A stretch of DNA of 64,000 nt from Microbacterium luteum (GTDB lineage Bacteria; Actinomycetota; Actinomycetes; Actinomycetales; Microbacteriaceae): the NCBI RefSeq assembly GCF_015277875.1, contig NZ_CP063814.1:3348001-3412000 (forward strand). The letters are read 5' to 3'. Numbering within the stretch: the stretch's first letter is position 1; every line of letters begins with the position of its first letter. Under the pieces are notes generated by a model, which was not told where the DNA came from, did no database searches, and saw nothing but the letters and a program-made list of their open reading frames with translations. The translations under genes were made by a program, and so were the position numbers. Below are positions 36,248-43,865 of the stretch, piece after piece.

Positions 36248-36472
36248 TCAGCGGCGGCGCTGGCGCTTGCCGCCCCAGAACGCGCGGACTGCCATGGTGA
36301 TCGCTTCGTCTTTGGTGAGGCGATCACCACGGGCCGCGGCTTCGTCGCGTGCCTGGTTGATGTACTCGAAGACGTCCGGAGGTAGTCGGAAGGTCGCGGG
36401 GTGTTTTTCGATGCGCTGGACATTGTACGGGCCGCGCTTCTTGCCGGTGCGGGGCGACGTGTCACACCCCAA
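36248..36472 (-). CDS. 5'-truncated copy of the small basic DNA-binding-like protein
   Basis: The 74-codon frame starts at a TTG and reads TGKKRGPYNVQRIEKHPATF and then GDRLTKDEAITMAVRAFWGG. It is clearly related to the C-terminal half of the protein at 38274. The N-terminal part of that protein is absent, and the frame begins exactly where the methyltransferase remnant starts on the other strand. It is probably a truncated relic rather than a working gene. Confidence 0.6.
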   Translation of the reverse strand: MGCDTSPRTGKKRGPYNVQRIEKHPATFRLPPDVFEYINQARDEAAARGDRLTKDEAITMAVRAFWGGKRQRRR

Positions 36473-37544
36473 TCAGGGCGGCTTCGACGTCGTCATCGGC
36501 AACCCACCCTACGTCAACCGGCGCGAGCTCAGCTACCGCATCACCGGCTTCGAGACAGACAACGTCGACGACATCTACGCCTCCTGCTGCGAGCGCTCGG
36601 CGCAGATCACGCGCCCGGATGGCCGGCTCAGCCTGATCGTTCCCATCCGCAGCCAGTTCGCCGATCGCGACGAGTCACTGCGGAAGTTCTACGAGCGGCG
36701 GTTCGATGCGATCTGGGTGAGCACCTTCCAGGAACGCCCGGCTGCCCTGTTCCAGGTGAAGGTGCGCAGCACGATCATCACCGCCGCCGGGTATGGCAGC
36801 GTCTCCGAGCTGCACACGACGCTCACCCACAGCTGGATCGAGGCGTTCCGTCCGCATCTGATGGCGACACTGCGGTATTCGCTTCGGCCCGCCGGCTCGC
36901 GGACCCCGAACTGGATGCGCGCCAGCAGCGACGCGATGTTCGAGCTGATCGACACGCTGCTTGCGAAGGGCACGATCTCCTCGACGCCGCTTGTCCGTGT
37001 GAGCGACTACTCCGTCGGTTTCAAGAAGACCGCCACGTACTTCCTGAGCACGTACACGGTGCCGCCGGTCACCTACGACAAGACCACGCACGCCACGGTG
37101 CCCCTCAACGAGGGGAAGCTGTTCGTTCAGAACCGGAAGGACCAGCTCGCGGCCAGCGCGATCGCGGCGTCGCGGCTGGCGTTCCTGTGGTGGACGTTCA
37201 CGGGCGACTGCTTCAACGTCACCAAGGGCACGATGTCGCAGATCCCATTCTCCCCGCACGCTTACGGGCAGGACACGTTCGATGCTCTGGTGGAGCTCGG
37301 CGAGAGGATCGAGGAGGCGCTGCCGGCCGTGCGCTCCTGGGATCTCAACTCCGGGAAGTACGTGGGCGGGTACGCGATCCCCGAACTGCGTCATCTCACC
37401 GGTCAGGCCGACGAGATCATGCTGGAGGCGATCGGCCGCATCGATCTGCTGCCGGAGATCCAGTACGCCCACGCCCGGATGTACAAGAGCACCGGGATTT
37501 CCGCGACGACACTGCGAAAGTTGCCGTTCGAGGTCGAGGTGTGA
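36471..37544 (+). pseudogene. C-terminal part of an Eco57I/PglX-like N6-adenine methyltransferase
   Basis: The recognisable protein starts at GGFDVVIGNPPYVNRRELSY, which is methylase motif IV (NPPY). It continues with VPIRSQFADRDESL, target-recognition-like sequence (FKKTATYFLSTYTVPPVTYD) and a plausible C-terminus (STGISATTLRKLPFEVEV). Motif I (SAM binding), and any nuclease domain, should lie upstream, but the sequence there belongs to other genes. This is the 3' end of a type IIG or BREX-type enzyme, cut at about 36470. Confidence 0.8.
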
Positions 37545-37812
37545 CGCGCGACATCCGCACGGGTCCTTTGCCCTCGAGCGACTGCGATCGTTCGTCCGGG
37601 TCAGGATCCTCTGAGTGATGGATATGACAGGTAGGCGCTACCGGATGAGTTGACCCATCTCCCAGTCGCCGAGAGGGATCGTCCGACAAGTTCTGTCAGC
37701 GGTCCAAGCGGGACGGTGGCGGTCAGGTTGATCATCGCCGCACAGCATAGAACGCGTTCTCGAACTCGATGGGCGGGACGACACACCGACAGCGGTGGGG
37801 TGCCTACCCTTC

Positions 37813-38238
37813 TCAGGCGGAGTCACGGAGCGAGGTGACAAGCTCCGCGGGGAGGGCAAAGACCTTCTCGAGCAACGGGAGAAGGTCCCGGACTGCCTCG
37901 AGGTGCTGCTCTTCGGTCAGATCGTCGATCGCCGGAGGCTCGTCGCCAGTCCAGCCGATCGCTTCCGCCACGATCGTCAGGGACCAGGAGTCCCACCTGA
38001 GCCGCCCCTCGGATCGCAGCTGCTCCCGGAACTGACCGAGCACGCCCACGGGCTGAAACGCATTGCGATCGCGCGCGAGCTCGTCGCGAACGTACAACAT
38101 CGCCGTTTCGAAACCGAGCAGGAACGTGTGCACTCGCTCGAACGTGACGGGCTGCCCGATATACATTCCGGATCGCTTCACGAATGCCTCGGCGATCGAG
38201 TAGACCGGCAACTCGGCCGGCCCGTTAGTTTCACTCAT
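37813..38238 (-). CDS. Hypothetical protein of the plasmid-like block
   Basis: A 141-residue acidic protein, not recognised. It opens with ELPVYSIAEAFVKRSGMYIG, continues with helical sequence (RVHTFLLGFETAMLYVRDEL) and ends in a Leu-rich helix (LEAVRDLLPLLEKVFALP). Size and acidity would suit an immunity-type or regulatory partner, but there is no direct evidence. It runs in the same direction as the three genes upstream of it, 35 bases from the next. Confidence 0.6.
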   Translation of the reverse strand: MSETNGPAELPVYSIAEAFVKRSGMYIGQPVTFERVHTFLLGFETAMLYVRDELARDRNAFQPVGVLGQFREQLRSEGRLRWDSWSLTIVAEAIGWTGDEPPAIDDLTEEQHLEAVRDLLPLLEKVFALPAELVTSLRDSA

Positions 38239-38273
38239 CTCGACTTCCCTGCCAGCAGCTCAGGAGACGGTCA

Positions 38274-38669
38274 TTACCCGCGGCGCCGTTTGCGGCCCCA
38301 GTAGGCGCGAAGCGCAACGGTGACGATCTCGTCCTTGGTGAGGCGGTCGCCGCGGCTGGCTGCATCCTGCTTGGCCCAGTCCATCAGTTCAAGCGCGTCG
38401 TCGGGGAGACGGATCGAGACGGGCTTCTTCTGGACGTAGACGACGTTGTAGGGCCCCCGCTTCTTCTTCGCCGGCGGTGGCGTCTCCGCCTCGGCCGACT
38501 CAGGAGGCGTCGCGCTCGCCGCTGCCGGCTTCTGGCTTGCGCGAGGTGCGCGTGCGGGTGCTTCGGACGTCGCTGCCTGGTCGACGTCGCTGGTGACTTC
38601 CTCAGCGGGGGGCGCGGCCTTGCGTGCGCGGGGCTTCGCTGCAGCTGTGGGCTTCTTCGGGGCGGCCAT
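38274..38669 (-). CDS. Basic small protein, possible ribbon-helix-helix DNA binder
   Basis: A 131-residue protein. The first half is a low-complexity Ala/Lys/Pro tail, the second half folded: KKKRGPYNVVYVQKKPVSIR, LPDDALELMDWAKQDAASRG, DRLTKDEIVTVALRAYWG, KRRR. A strand followed by two helices (SIRLPDDALELMDWA...TKDEIVTVALRAY) is the pattern of RHH repressors and plasmid centromere-binding proteins. A GTG at 38675 is an alternative start overlapping the upstream stop. A truncated paralogue lies at 36248. Confidence 0.6.
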   Translation of the reverse strand: MAAPKKPTAAAKPRARKAAPPAEEVTSDVDQAATSEAPARAPRASQKPAAASATPPESAEAETPPPAKKKRGPYNVVYVQKKPVSIRLPDDALELMDWAKQDAASRGDRLTKDEIVTVALRAYWGRKRRRG

Positions 38670-38671
38670 GG

Positions 38672-39496
38672 TCACTGACCACCTCCTCGGTTTCCACGGC
38701 GGCGAGCGCGGCGCTCCTCGATGCGCCGCTTCTCTTCCATGCTGATGAGCTCCGCCGGCGACAGCGAGCGGGGGCGGCGAGTGCGGCCGCGCTCGGCCTG
38801 CCTCTGGTACTCGGTCGTCTTGGCCGTGCTGACGACGTTGAGGGTGACGCCGGTGATGGTGTCGCGGCTGGTGTCGAGGTTCACGTATCGGTTCTTCGAC
38901 TCTTCGCGGAACCAGCCGAGGGCGTCGCCGCCGTTCTCGTGGATGCGCTTGAGCATCGTCGAGGCGTTGTACGAGTTGACCTCCATCACGCGGCCGTTGG
39001 AGAAGGTCAGGTGGGCGGTGATCTGCTTCTGCTTGTCGTGGGACTGGCCCTTGGCGGCGTTGCGGACCTGCTTGATCAGTTCGGCGTTCGCCTGCTCGCG
39101 GCCCTTCGCGGTGCGGCCCTTGGGGATGCGCATCTCGATGTACCGGTCGCCCCCGGTGGCGTATGCCACGTCGACGCGCAGCCGACCACCCTGGCGACCC
39201 TCAACGTAGGTGCCGCTGAGGTCTTCGGGGATGACGGGCTTGGCGCCGGCCTTGCCTCGCACGGGGGCGATCGAGCCGTCCTTGCGCCGGCGCCGCGGCG
39301 GGACGTGGGTGAGGCGTCCGGTGTCAGCGAGCTCCTGGAGCGCCTGGCGGTAGAGGGCGCCGCTGGTTTCGCCGTTGAGGATCTTGCGGACCATTCGAGG
39401 CGAGCGGTGCAGCTCCTCGGCGATCTCGGCCGTGCTGATGCCCTTGCGCCGCAGATCGCGGATGAGGTCTTGGGCGGTGCGCTGCTGGTCAGCCAT
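38672..39496 (-). CDS. Basic HTH protein coupled to the polymerase-like gene
   Basis: A 274-residue Arg-rich protein. Residues about 8-45 form a HTH (LIRDLRRKGISTAEIAEELH, RSPRMVRKILNGE). A basic linker follows (VPPRRRRKDGSIAPVRGKAG) and then a beta-rich domain (LRVDVAYATGGDRYIEMRIP, ITAHLTFSNGRVMEVNSYNA). Its start overlaps the stop of the polymerase-like gene by one base (TGATG). HTH plus basic and beta-rich region, next to a replication-type enzyme, recalls the telomere terminal proteins (Tpg) of actinomycete linear plasmids. I see no direct sequence proof. Confidence 0.6.
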   Translation of the reverse strand: MADQQRTAQDLIRDLRRKGISTAEIAEELHRSPRMVRKILNGETSGALYRQALQELADTGRLTHVPPRRRRKDGSIAPVRGKAGAKPVIPEDLSGTYVEGRQGGRLRVDVAYATGGDRYIEMRIPKGRTAKGREQANAELIKQVRNAAKGQSHDKQKQITAHLTFSNGRVMEVNSYNASTMLKRIHENGGDALGWFREESKNRYVNLDTSRDTITGVTLNVVSTAKTTEYQRQAERGRTRRPRSLSPAELISMEEKRRIEERRARRRGNRGGGQ

Positions 39497-41124
39497 CAGC
39501 CCTTCTCCTCTGCCTGCTCGAGCGCCTTGGCGATGCCGGCCCGCTCGGCACGTGCTTTCAGCGCGTCACGCTGCCGCAGCGTCTCCGGCGTGATGAAGGA
39601 TCCGTTGAGGTAGCCCTGCAGGCGCAGGCGCCCGGTCTTGCCGTCGTCGCCGCCGCCGATGAACCGGTCCGGCAGGGACCACGCCGGCAGCTTGGTCGTG
39701 TAGATCGCATCACCCTGGATGCCGATGAGCGTCGAGGGGTCGACCGTGAGAGCACCGGAGGTGTAGCCGCCGAGGGAGCTGGGGCCGTGGAGGACGCGAG
39801 CGCGTGCGCGACCCCAGACCTGGGCGGCGAGCTCCGGGTGGTAGAAGCTTCGGGTGCGGTCGTTCGGGCGCGACGGGATGCGATAGATCCAGAGGTTGCC
39901 CTGTCGCAGCATCTTGGCCCTGTACTCGGGCGGGACGTCATCGGGCGACGCGGCGACGCGGGTCTCGTCGCGGCCCGCGGCGGCGAATGCACCGATCGAG
40001 TGCAGCATGATGTTCCGCAGCGCGGCGAGCACAGCGCGGCGCAGGTCCGGGTGCATCTCGTCCTGCAGCTGGACTCGCTCGCGGGCGCGCGTCATGCGCT
40101 CGGTGAAGGTGTCTAGAGGCTTGGCCTTGCGGAACACCACGGCCTCGTGAGGGCGGATCTCCCACCCGTGCTTGAGGGCGACGTGGATCTCGCTGCCGTC
40201 GGCCCAGGTGTCGTGCACCGCTCCGGGCCGGTTCGGATAGAACCAGCCTTCGCGAACGTCCAGGTGCTTCACACCGAGCAGGCCAACGTGGTTCCAGCCC
40301 TGAGGGACGCGGAACCGCACGTGGAAGCGGGCGCGCGCGTAGGGGTCTTGCTCGAGCAGCTCGTACGCGGCGGCCTGGTTCAGCCGGATCGCGGGGCCGA
40401 TACCGAGCTCGCGCCCGACGCCGGCGAACATGAACCGGCCGTCGACGTAGGCGAACTCGCTGATCTTCTTCGTCTTGGCCGGGTCGATCAGCGGGACGCA
40501 GTCCTCGTGCTTGGCGAACGACTCCCCCGCGACCAGGTGGTCGTAGTGGTGCAGGCCCGAGGTGAAGTGGATCTCCTGGGCGATGTCGTCTTCGACCGGC
40601 ACGGGGTTGATGTTCTTCGGCAGCGACAGCGCCCACAGGTTCGTTCCGGTGGCGGCAGGGCTGTTGAACAGGCGCGCGTTCTCGTCGGCGTGGCGAATGA
40701 TCGACGCGGTGACGTTCCAGGCCAGACGAGCCTGGGCAGGGGTCAGCGGCCCGTCGCCGAACCACTCCTCCGCGGTGCGGACTTCGATCTTGAAGCCGGT
40801 GACCGCGTGCTCGAACCGACCGGTGGGCGGGCCGTTGTTGACCCAGTGGGCTCCGGGCTTCCAGTTCGGGGTCTGGACGTACAGCCAGTGCCGCACGCCA
40901 GGCGCAGGCTCGGGGCGCTTCCCGGTCAGCATGATGCGGTTAGCGCCGTACGAGGCAGCCGTGTCGAGCAGGTCCGTCAGGTTGGGGTTCTTGCGGCGCT
41001 CGCCGATGACGGGGCGAACGGGCGTGCCGGCGTCGGTGACGCCTTGCCCGGTGGTCTGGTCGACCCAGATCGTGGGCACGTCCTTCGGCGTCCACGGCTT
41101 GGGTCGGTAGTTCAGCTCGTCCAT
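39496..41124 (-). CDS. Divergent family-B DNA polymerase-like protein (predicted)
   Basis: A 542-residue protein without an obvious named family. Several stretches match PolB in the right order. FAYVDGRFMFAGV (about 225-237) fits motif A with Asp228. W-ADGSEIHVALKHGWEIRP (about 307-325) and KPLDTFTERM fit the pre-thumb region. AALRNIMLHSIGAF (367-380) is a weak motif B. FYHPELAAQVWGRARARVL (427-445) fits the post-B segment. IGIQGDAIYTT (467-477) fits motif C with Asp472, although the first Asp of DTD is Gln here. The N-terminus may be a degenerate exonuclease. It is the promoter-proximal gene of the leftward operon. Confidence 0.5.
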   Translation of the reverse strand: MDELNYRPKPWTPKDVPTIWVDQTTGQGVTDAGTPVRPVIGERRKNPNLTDLLDTAASYGANRIMLTGKRPEPAPGVRHWLYVQTPNWKPGAHWVNNGPPTGRFEHAVTGFKIEVRTAEEWFGDGPLTPAQARLAWNVTASIIRHADENARLFNSPAATGTNLWALSLPKNINPVPVEDDIAQEIHFTSGLHHYDHLVAGESFAKHEDCVPLIDPAKTKKISEFAYVDGRFMFAGVGRELGIGPAIRLNQAAAYELLEQDPYARARFHVRFRVPQGWNHVGLLGVKHLDVREGWFYPNRPGAVHDTWADGSEIHVALKHGWEIRPHEAVVFRKAKPLDTFTERMTRARERVQLQDEMHPDLRRAVLAALRNIMLHSIGAFAAAGRDETRVAASPDDVPPEYRAKMLRQGNLWIYRIPSRPNDRTRSFYHPELAAQVWGRARARVLHGPSSLGGYTSGALTVDPSTLIGIQGDAIYTTKLPAWSLPDRFIGGGDDGKTGRLRLQGYLNGSFITPETLRQRDALKARAERAGIAKALEQAEEKG

Positions 41125-41143
41125 CTCACCCCCTCATTCGTCA

Positions 41144-41152
41144 GGTTATATT
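41144..41152 (-). promoter_or_regulatory. GGTTATATT box upstream of the polymerase-like gene
   Basis: GGTTATATT (AATATAACC on the coding strand) lies 20 bases before the ATG at 41124. The same nine bases occur at 41524 and, as a palindrome, at 44768. It may be a -10 element, an operator half-site or both. Confidence 0.5.
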
Positions 41153-41224
41153 AGTCAAGAGTGCTTGAAAATTGCAATCAGATTTCGCAGTCGACGGGCG
41201 CTCCATGAAGGTCTGGCGGGGTCG

Positions 41225-41461
41225 CTAGGACGCGAGGCGGCCGCCGTAAGAGCGCCCGCGTCCGTGGTAGGACTTCTGCGCCTTCCGCAGCCCTTCCTCG
41301 GTCATCCCCAGCAGGAGGGCGATCTCTCGCTGGGTCAGCTCGGCCGCGCGCGCCTCGTCGACGACTTTGCCGCGGCGTTCGCGCAGCTCGTCCGCTTGCG
41401 CGAGCTGCTGGCCGATGCGACGGAGCTCCTCACGGATGGCGTCCGCGTCCTTGTTAGCCAT
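41225..41461 (-). CDS. Small HTH protein
   Basis: A 78-residue protein (start at 41461, or 41473 if MLGR is included). It has a helical, charged first half (REELRRIGQQLAQADELRER) and a HTH in the second half (AELTQREIALLLGMTEEGLR) ending in a basic tail. It looks like a small DNA-binding regulator of the block. It is divergent from the gene at 41555, and the GGTTATATT box at 41524 lies between them. Confidence 0.65.
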   Translation of the reverse strand: MANKDADAIREELRRIGQQLAQADELRERRGKVVDEARAAELTQREIALLLGMTEEGLRKAQKSYHGRGRSYGGRLAS

Positions 41462-41523
41462 GCGCCCCAGCATCCCCAACCAAGTTGGGTCTGGTTGCCG
41501 CGGCGCGCCGTAACCGCGAAAGT

Positions 41524-41532
41524 GGTTATATT
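41524..41532 (+). promoter_or_regulatory. GGTTATATT box upstream of the excisionase-like gene
   Basis: GGTTATATT lies 22 bases before the ATG at 41555, and its last six bases (TATATT) would make a fair -10 element for that gene. Confidence 0.5.
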
Positions 41533-41554
41533 CATCCAGCTGAGAGGAGCGCTG

Positions 41555-42088
41555 ATGACCGGACGGCACCTCACCACGGCGGACGTCGCCGAGAAGCTCG
41601 GCGTGTCCGTCGTCGCGGTCTACAAGATGCGCTCCATCAGCAACAAGCTGCGCAGAGCCGGCCAGGAGGGTCCTCTGCTCCCCGAGCCGGTTGCCATAGA
41701 AGGCAACTCCCCGCTCTACGACGAGGCCGCGATCGACGCATTCGCGCAGGAGCGCGCGCGCAGGGCGCCCTCGCAGCGCGGCCGCCGGCCGCGACTGATG
41801 CCGGGACTGGCGCGCGATGCGGCTTTCGCGGAGCGGTTGCGGGCGGCGATCGCGGACGGGGCGGGGGCGCCCGAGGTTCCCACGCAGGCGGCTCTGATCG
41901 ACCTGCTCGGCTTGAACGTCGTCACGTTCGGTGAGCGGATGCGAGGGCGCACCCGCTGGACCGACGCCGAGCTCGAGGTGATCAGGCGCACCCTCGGTGT
42001 CGACACGACGGATGCGAACGAGGTCGTAGACCGCGCTCGCGCGGCCAAGCGTCAGGCGCGCGCGGCGAGATCCCACGCGGGTTCGTAG
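41555..42088 (+). CDS. MerR/excisionase-like HTH protein
   Basis: A 177-residue protein beginning at the ATG at 41555 behind GAGAGGAG. The N-terminal 25 residues (TTADVAEKLGVSVVAVYKMR) form the HTH of excisionase/MerR-type proteins. LPEPVAIEGNSPLYDEAAID is the usual helix-turn extension reading the minor groove. The C-terminal 100 residues are helical and basic (LGLNVVTFGERMRGRTRWTD) with a second possible HTH. It is the only rightward gene in the block. Probably a regulator or excision factor of the element. Confidence 0.7.
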   Translation: MTGRHLTTADVAEKLGVSVVAVYKMRSISNKLRRAGQEGPLLPEPVAIEGNSPLYDEAAIDAFAQERARRAPSQRGRRPRLMPGLARDAAFAERLRAAIADGAGAPEVPTQAALIDLLGLNVVTFGERMRGRTRWTDAELEVIRRTLGVDTTDANEVVDRARAAKRQARAARSHAGS

Positions 42089-42093
42089 CGGCT

Positions 42094-42846
42094 TCACGAC
42101 ATGCTCCCGCTCTCGTCGCTGGCTTGCTGGGCAGCGCAGGTTGAGAGCGTGTCCACGAGCGCACCGCGGTCGGCTTCGTCGACCGCGAGGTGCCAGGTGT
42201 CGACGATCTCCGTGTAGCGGGCGACGTAGGTGCACACGTAGTCGGCGTTCGATGGCAGCCACAGGGCTGGCCCGTGGTCGTTCTTGGCCGCATTCGTGTT
42301 GCCATCGACGGCGACGATGTTGTCGAACGAGTTGGCGAACTGAATGCGCTGCTGCTCGGTCCACGCCCACGCGCCCCCGGCGTGCGCCGCCGAAAGGCTG
42401 ACGATGTGGTCGATCTGGACGCCGGAGCTTCCCGGGGCTCCAGGGGCGGCGATCCGGTCGTGCTCGAACTCAATGCGTGTGCCCGTGTACGGATCGGGGT
42501 CGAGCACGCCGGAGAGCACCGTGCAACCGTCACGGACGACGTCCTGCAGCTGGACGGCGAGGAGATCGTCTCGCTGATCGCAGCCGTTTCCCTCGATGTC
42601 GATCCAGCGCTCGCCGAACGTGGCGCGGCGATACTCGGGAATCTCCTCGGTGGGATCGATCAGCGGCAGCTCCTGCGCGACTGCGGCGAGCGCGGTGTAG
42701 TCGTAGGTCGGGTCCGGGGCGGGTGCCTGCGGGCGCGTCCATGTGTCGATCCAGGAGGTGATGCCCAGCTGGTGGGCGCCGAAGCCGAGCGCGAGAGCTG
42801 CGACCGCGGCGAGGGCTGTGCTGGCGCGGCGGGTGCGTCGGTTCAT
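42094..42846 (-). CDS. Exported HNH-type nuclease (DUF1524/GmrSD-C-like)
   Basis: A 250-residue protein. A signal/anchor helix (RASTALAAVAALALGFGAH) is followed by the DUF1524 domain: GSSGVQIDHIVSLSAAHAGG, then FANSFDNIVAVDGNTNAAKN and DHGPALWLPSN. The DHI and NxxxN/K...H pattern is the metal-nuclease core of the family. Cys residues in GNGCDQRDDLL and RDGCTVL may form a disulfide, fitting an extracytoplasmic location. A secreted nuclease could help DNA release or uptake during transfer, or provide nutrients. The 3' end is 5 bases from the convergent excisionase-like gene. Confidence 0.82.
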   Translation of the reverse strand: MNRRTRRASTALAAVAALALGFGAHQLGITSWIDTWTRPQAPAPDPTYDYTALAAVAQELPLIDPTEEIPEYRRATFGERWIDIEGNGCDQRDDLLAVQLQDVVRDGCTVLSGVLDPDPYTGTRIEFEHDRIAAPGAPGSSGVQIDHIVSLSAAHAGGAWAWTEQQRIQFANSFDNIVAVDGNTNAAKNDHGPALWLPSNADYVCTYVARYTEIVDTWHLAVDEADRGALVDTLSTCAAQQASDESGSMS

Positions 42847-43319
42847 CTGCGCTCCTTTGCCTGTGCGGTGTCGGCTTGGTCGAGCAGCAGTATGGTTCGG
42901 GCGATCTGGGTGCGTGCCTCGTCGATGACCTCGAGGGTTTCGTCGTCGGCGTCGAGCTCTGAGAGTGCGTGGCTCTGGCGGCGGAGCTGGTCGCCGAGGT
43001 GGAACATGCCGGCACTGAGGAGGACCTCGGCGAGCGCGGCCGCGCGGGCGCCTTGGTGGTCGGCGCTGACGGCGAGGTCGTCGATGATCTCGATGAGGGT
43101 TGCGCGGGATCCCATCGTTGGGTCTTCTCCTGGAGTGAGCTCGCGGAGCGCTTCACGGTTGAGCAGCGTCTGGAAGAGCCTGTGCATCCGTTGGGTGAGG
43201 GGGCGGCCGTCGCGGCGGGTGCAGTTGAGCGCGAACTCGCGGAAGCTCCATCGGACGGTGACGGGTGTGCCGGTCTGGATGGTCATGGCTTCCTGGAGGC
43301 GCACGGCGATGTCGGTCAT
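42843..43319 (-). CDS. Hypothetical protein of the plasmid-like block
   Basis: A 158-residue mainly helical acidic protein, starting at the ATG at 43319 and overlapping the nuclease gene by four bases (ATGA). Readable features are TVRWSFREFALNCTRRDGRP, a Leu-rich helix (LIEIIDDLAVSADHQGARAA) and a long acidic helix near the end (SELDADDETLEVIDEARTQI). No family is recognised. Coupling to the exported nuclease suggests joint regulation. Confidence 0.6.
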   Translation of the reverse strand: MTDIAVRLQEAMTIQTGTPVTVRWSFREFALNCTRRDGRPLTQRMHRLFQTLLNREALRELTPGEDPTMGSRATLIEIIDDLAVSADHQGARAAALAEVLLSAGMFHLGDQLRRQSHALSELDADDETLEVIDEARTQIARTILLLDQADTAQAKERR

Positions 43320-43621
43320 CAGTGCTCCTCGGTTCGGCCCAGGTGGGGGATCTGCTTGAGGTGGGCGCCGCGGCCGTTGCCGAGCTGGGGGGAGATCGCG
43401 CAGCTGGGCAGGTGCAGTCTCGCGTTCGGCCCGTGGCCTGCTGCCGCGTGGGGTGTGGGCTGCCGCGTTGGCCGGGTGTGCCGGGCGCCTCGCTGAGTCA
43501 GCGGGAGGGGGTTGAAGCGCAGCGACAGGGCCCAGCGATGGCCGCCGAGCGCGCGGACGACCCGCAGCCACTCTCCCTCTTTGGTGGAGTCGATGGTGAA
43601 GGTGTTCGGCTGGTCAGACAT
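43319..43621 (-). CDS. Small hypothetical protein
   Basis: A 100-residue protein. The first 40 residues look folded (NTFTIDSTKEGEWLRVVRAL, GGHRWALSLRFNPLPL). The rest is basic and low-complexity (HTRPTRQPTPHAAAGHG). It overlaps the next gene by one base and the previous one by eight bases. No function can be given. Confidence 0.5.
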   Translation of the reverse strand: MSDQPNTFTIDSTKEGEWLRVVRALGGHRWALSLRFNPLPLTQRGARHTRPTRQPTPHAAAGHGPNARLHLPSCAISPQLGNGRGAHLKQIPHLGRTEEH

Positions 43622-43865
43622 CTGCGGCTTCTTTCGGTGCGAAGGGGCTGTTCTTGGCGTCGCGGAGCATCTGCCGGGTGATCGGCTCGGTCTCCTCGAG
43701 CGAGGCGAGCGAGAAGTAGTGGCGGCGGGCGCGGGCCGCTTCGGTGCAGGTGAGCAGCTGGCGGTTGCCGTGGTTCGGGCATCCTCCCTTGCTGCGGCAT
43801 CCGGCCAGGTAGCCGGCGGTGGTGCCGTGCAGGGCGGCTTCGAGGATGTCGAGCGTCTTGCTCAT
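43614..43865 (-). CDS. Small hypothetical protein with CxxxxxC motif
   Basis: An 83-residue protein with LHGTTAGYLAGCRSKGGCPN, HGNRQLLTCTEAA and a helical C-terminus (EETEPITRQMLRDAKNS). The Cys residues (CRSKGGC, TC) with neighbouring His could bind zinc. The start overlaps the upstream stop by one base. Not recognised. Confidence 0.55.
   Translation of the reverse strand: MSKTLDILEAALHGTTAGYLAGCRSKGGCPNHGNRQLLTCTEAARARRHYFSLASLEETEPITRQMLRDAKNSPFAPKEAADV

Noticed and set aside
36401..37618. A 405-codon alternative frame over the methyltransferase
   Set aside because: The product is Arg/Asp/His-rich without domains, while the other frame has NPPY and a clear C-terminus.
38721..39209. Plus-strand open frames opposite the HTH and polymerase-like genes
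   Set aside because: They have no ribosome sites, no domains and biased composition, while the minus-strand genes overlap tightly like an operon.
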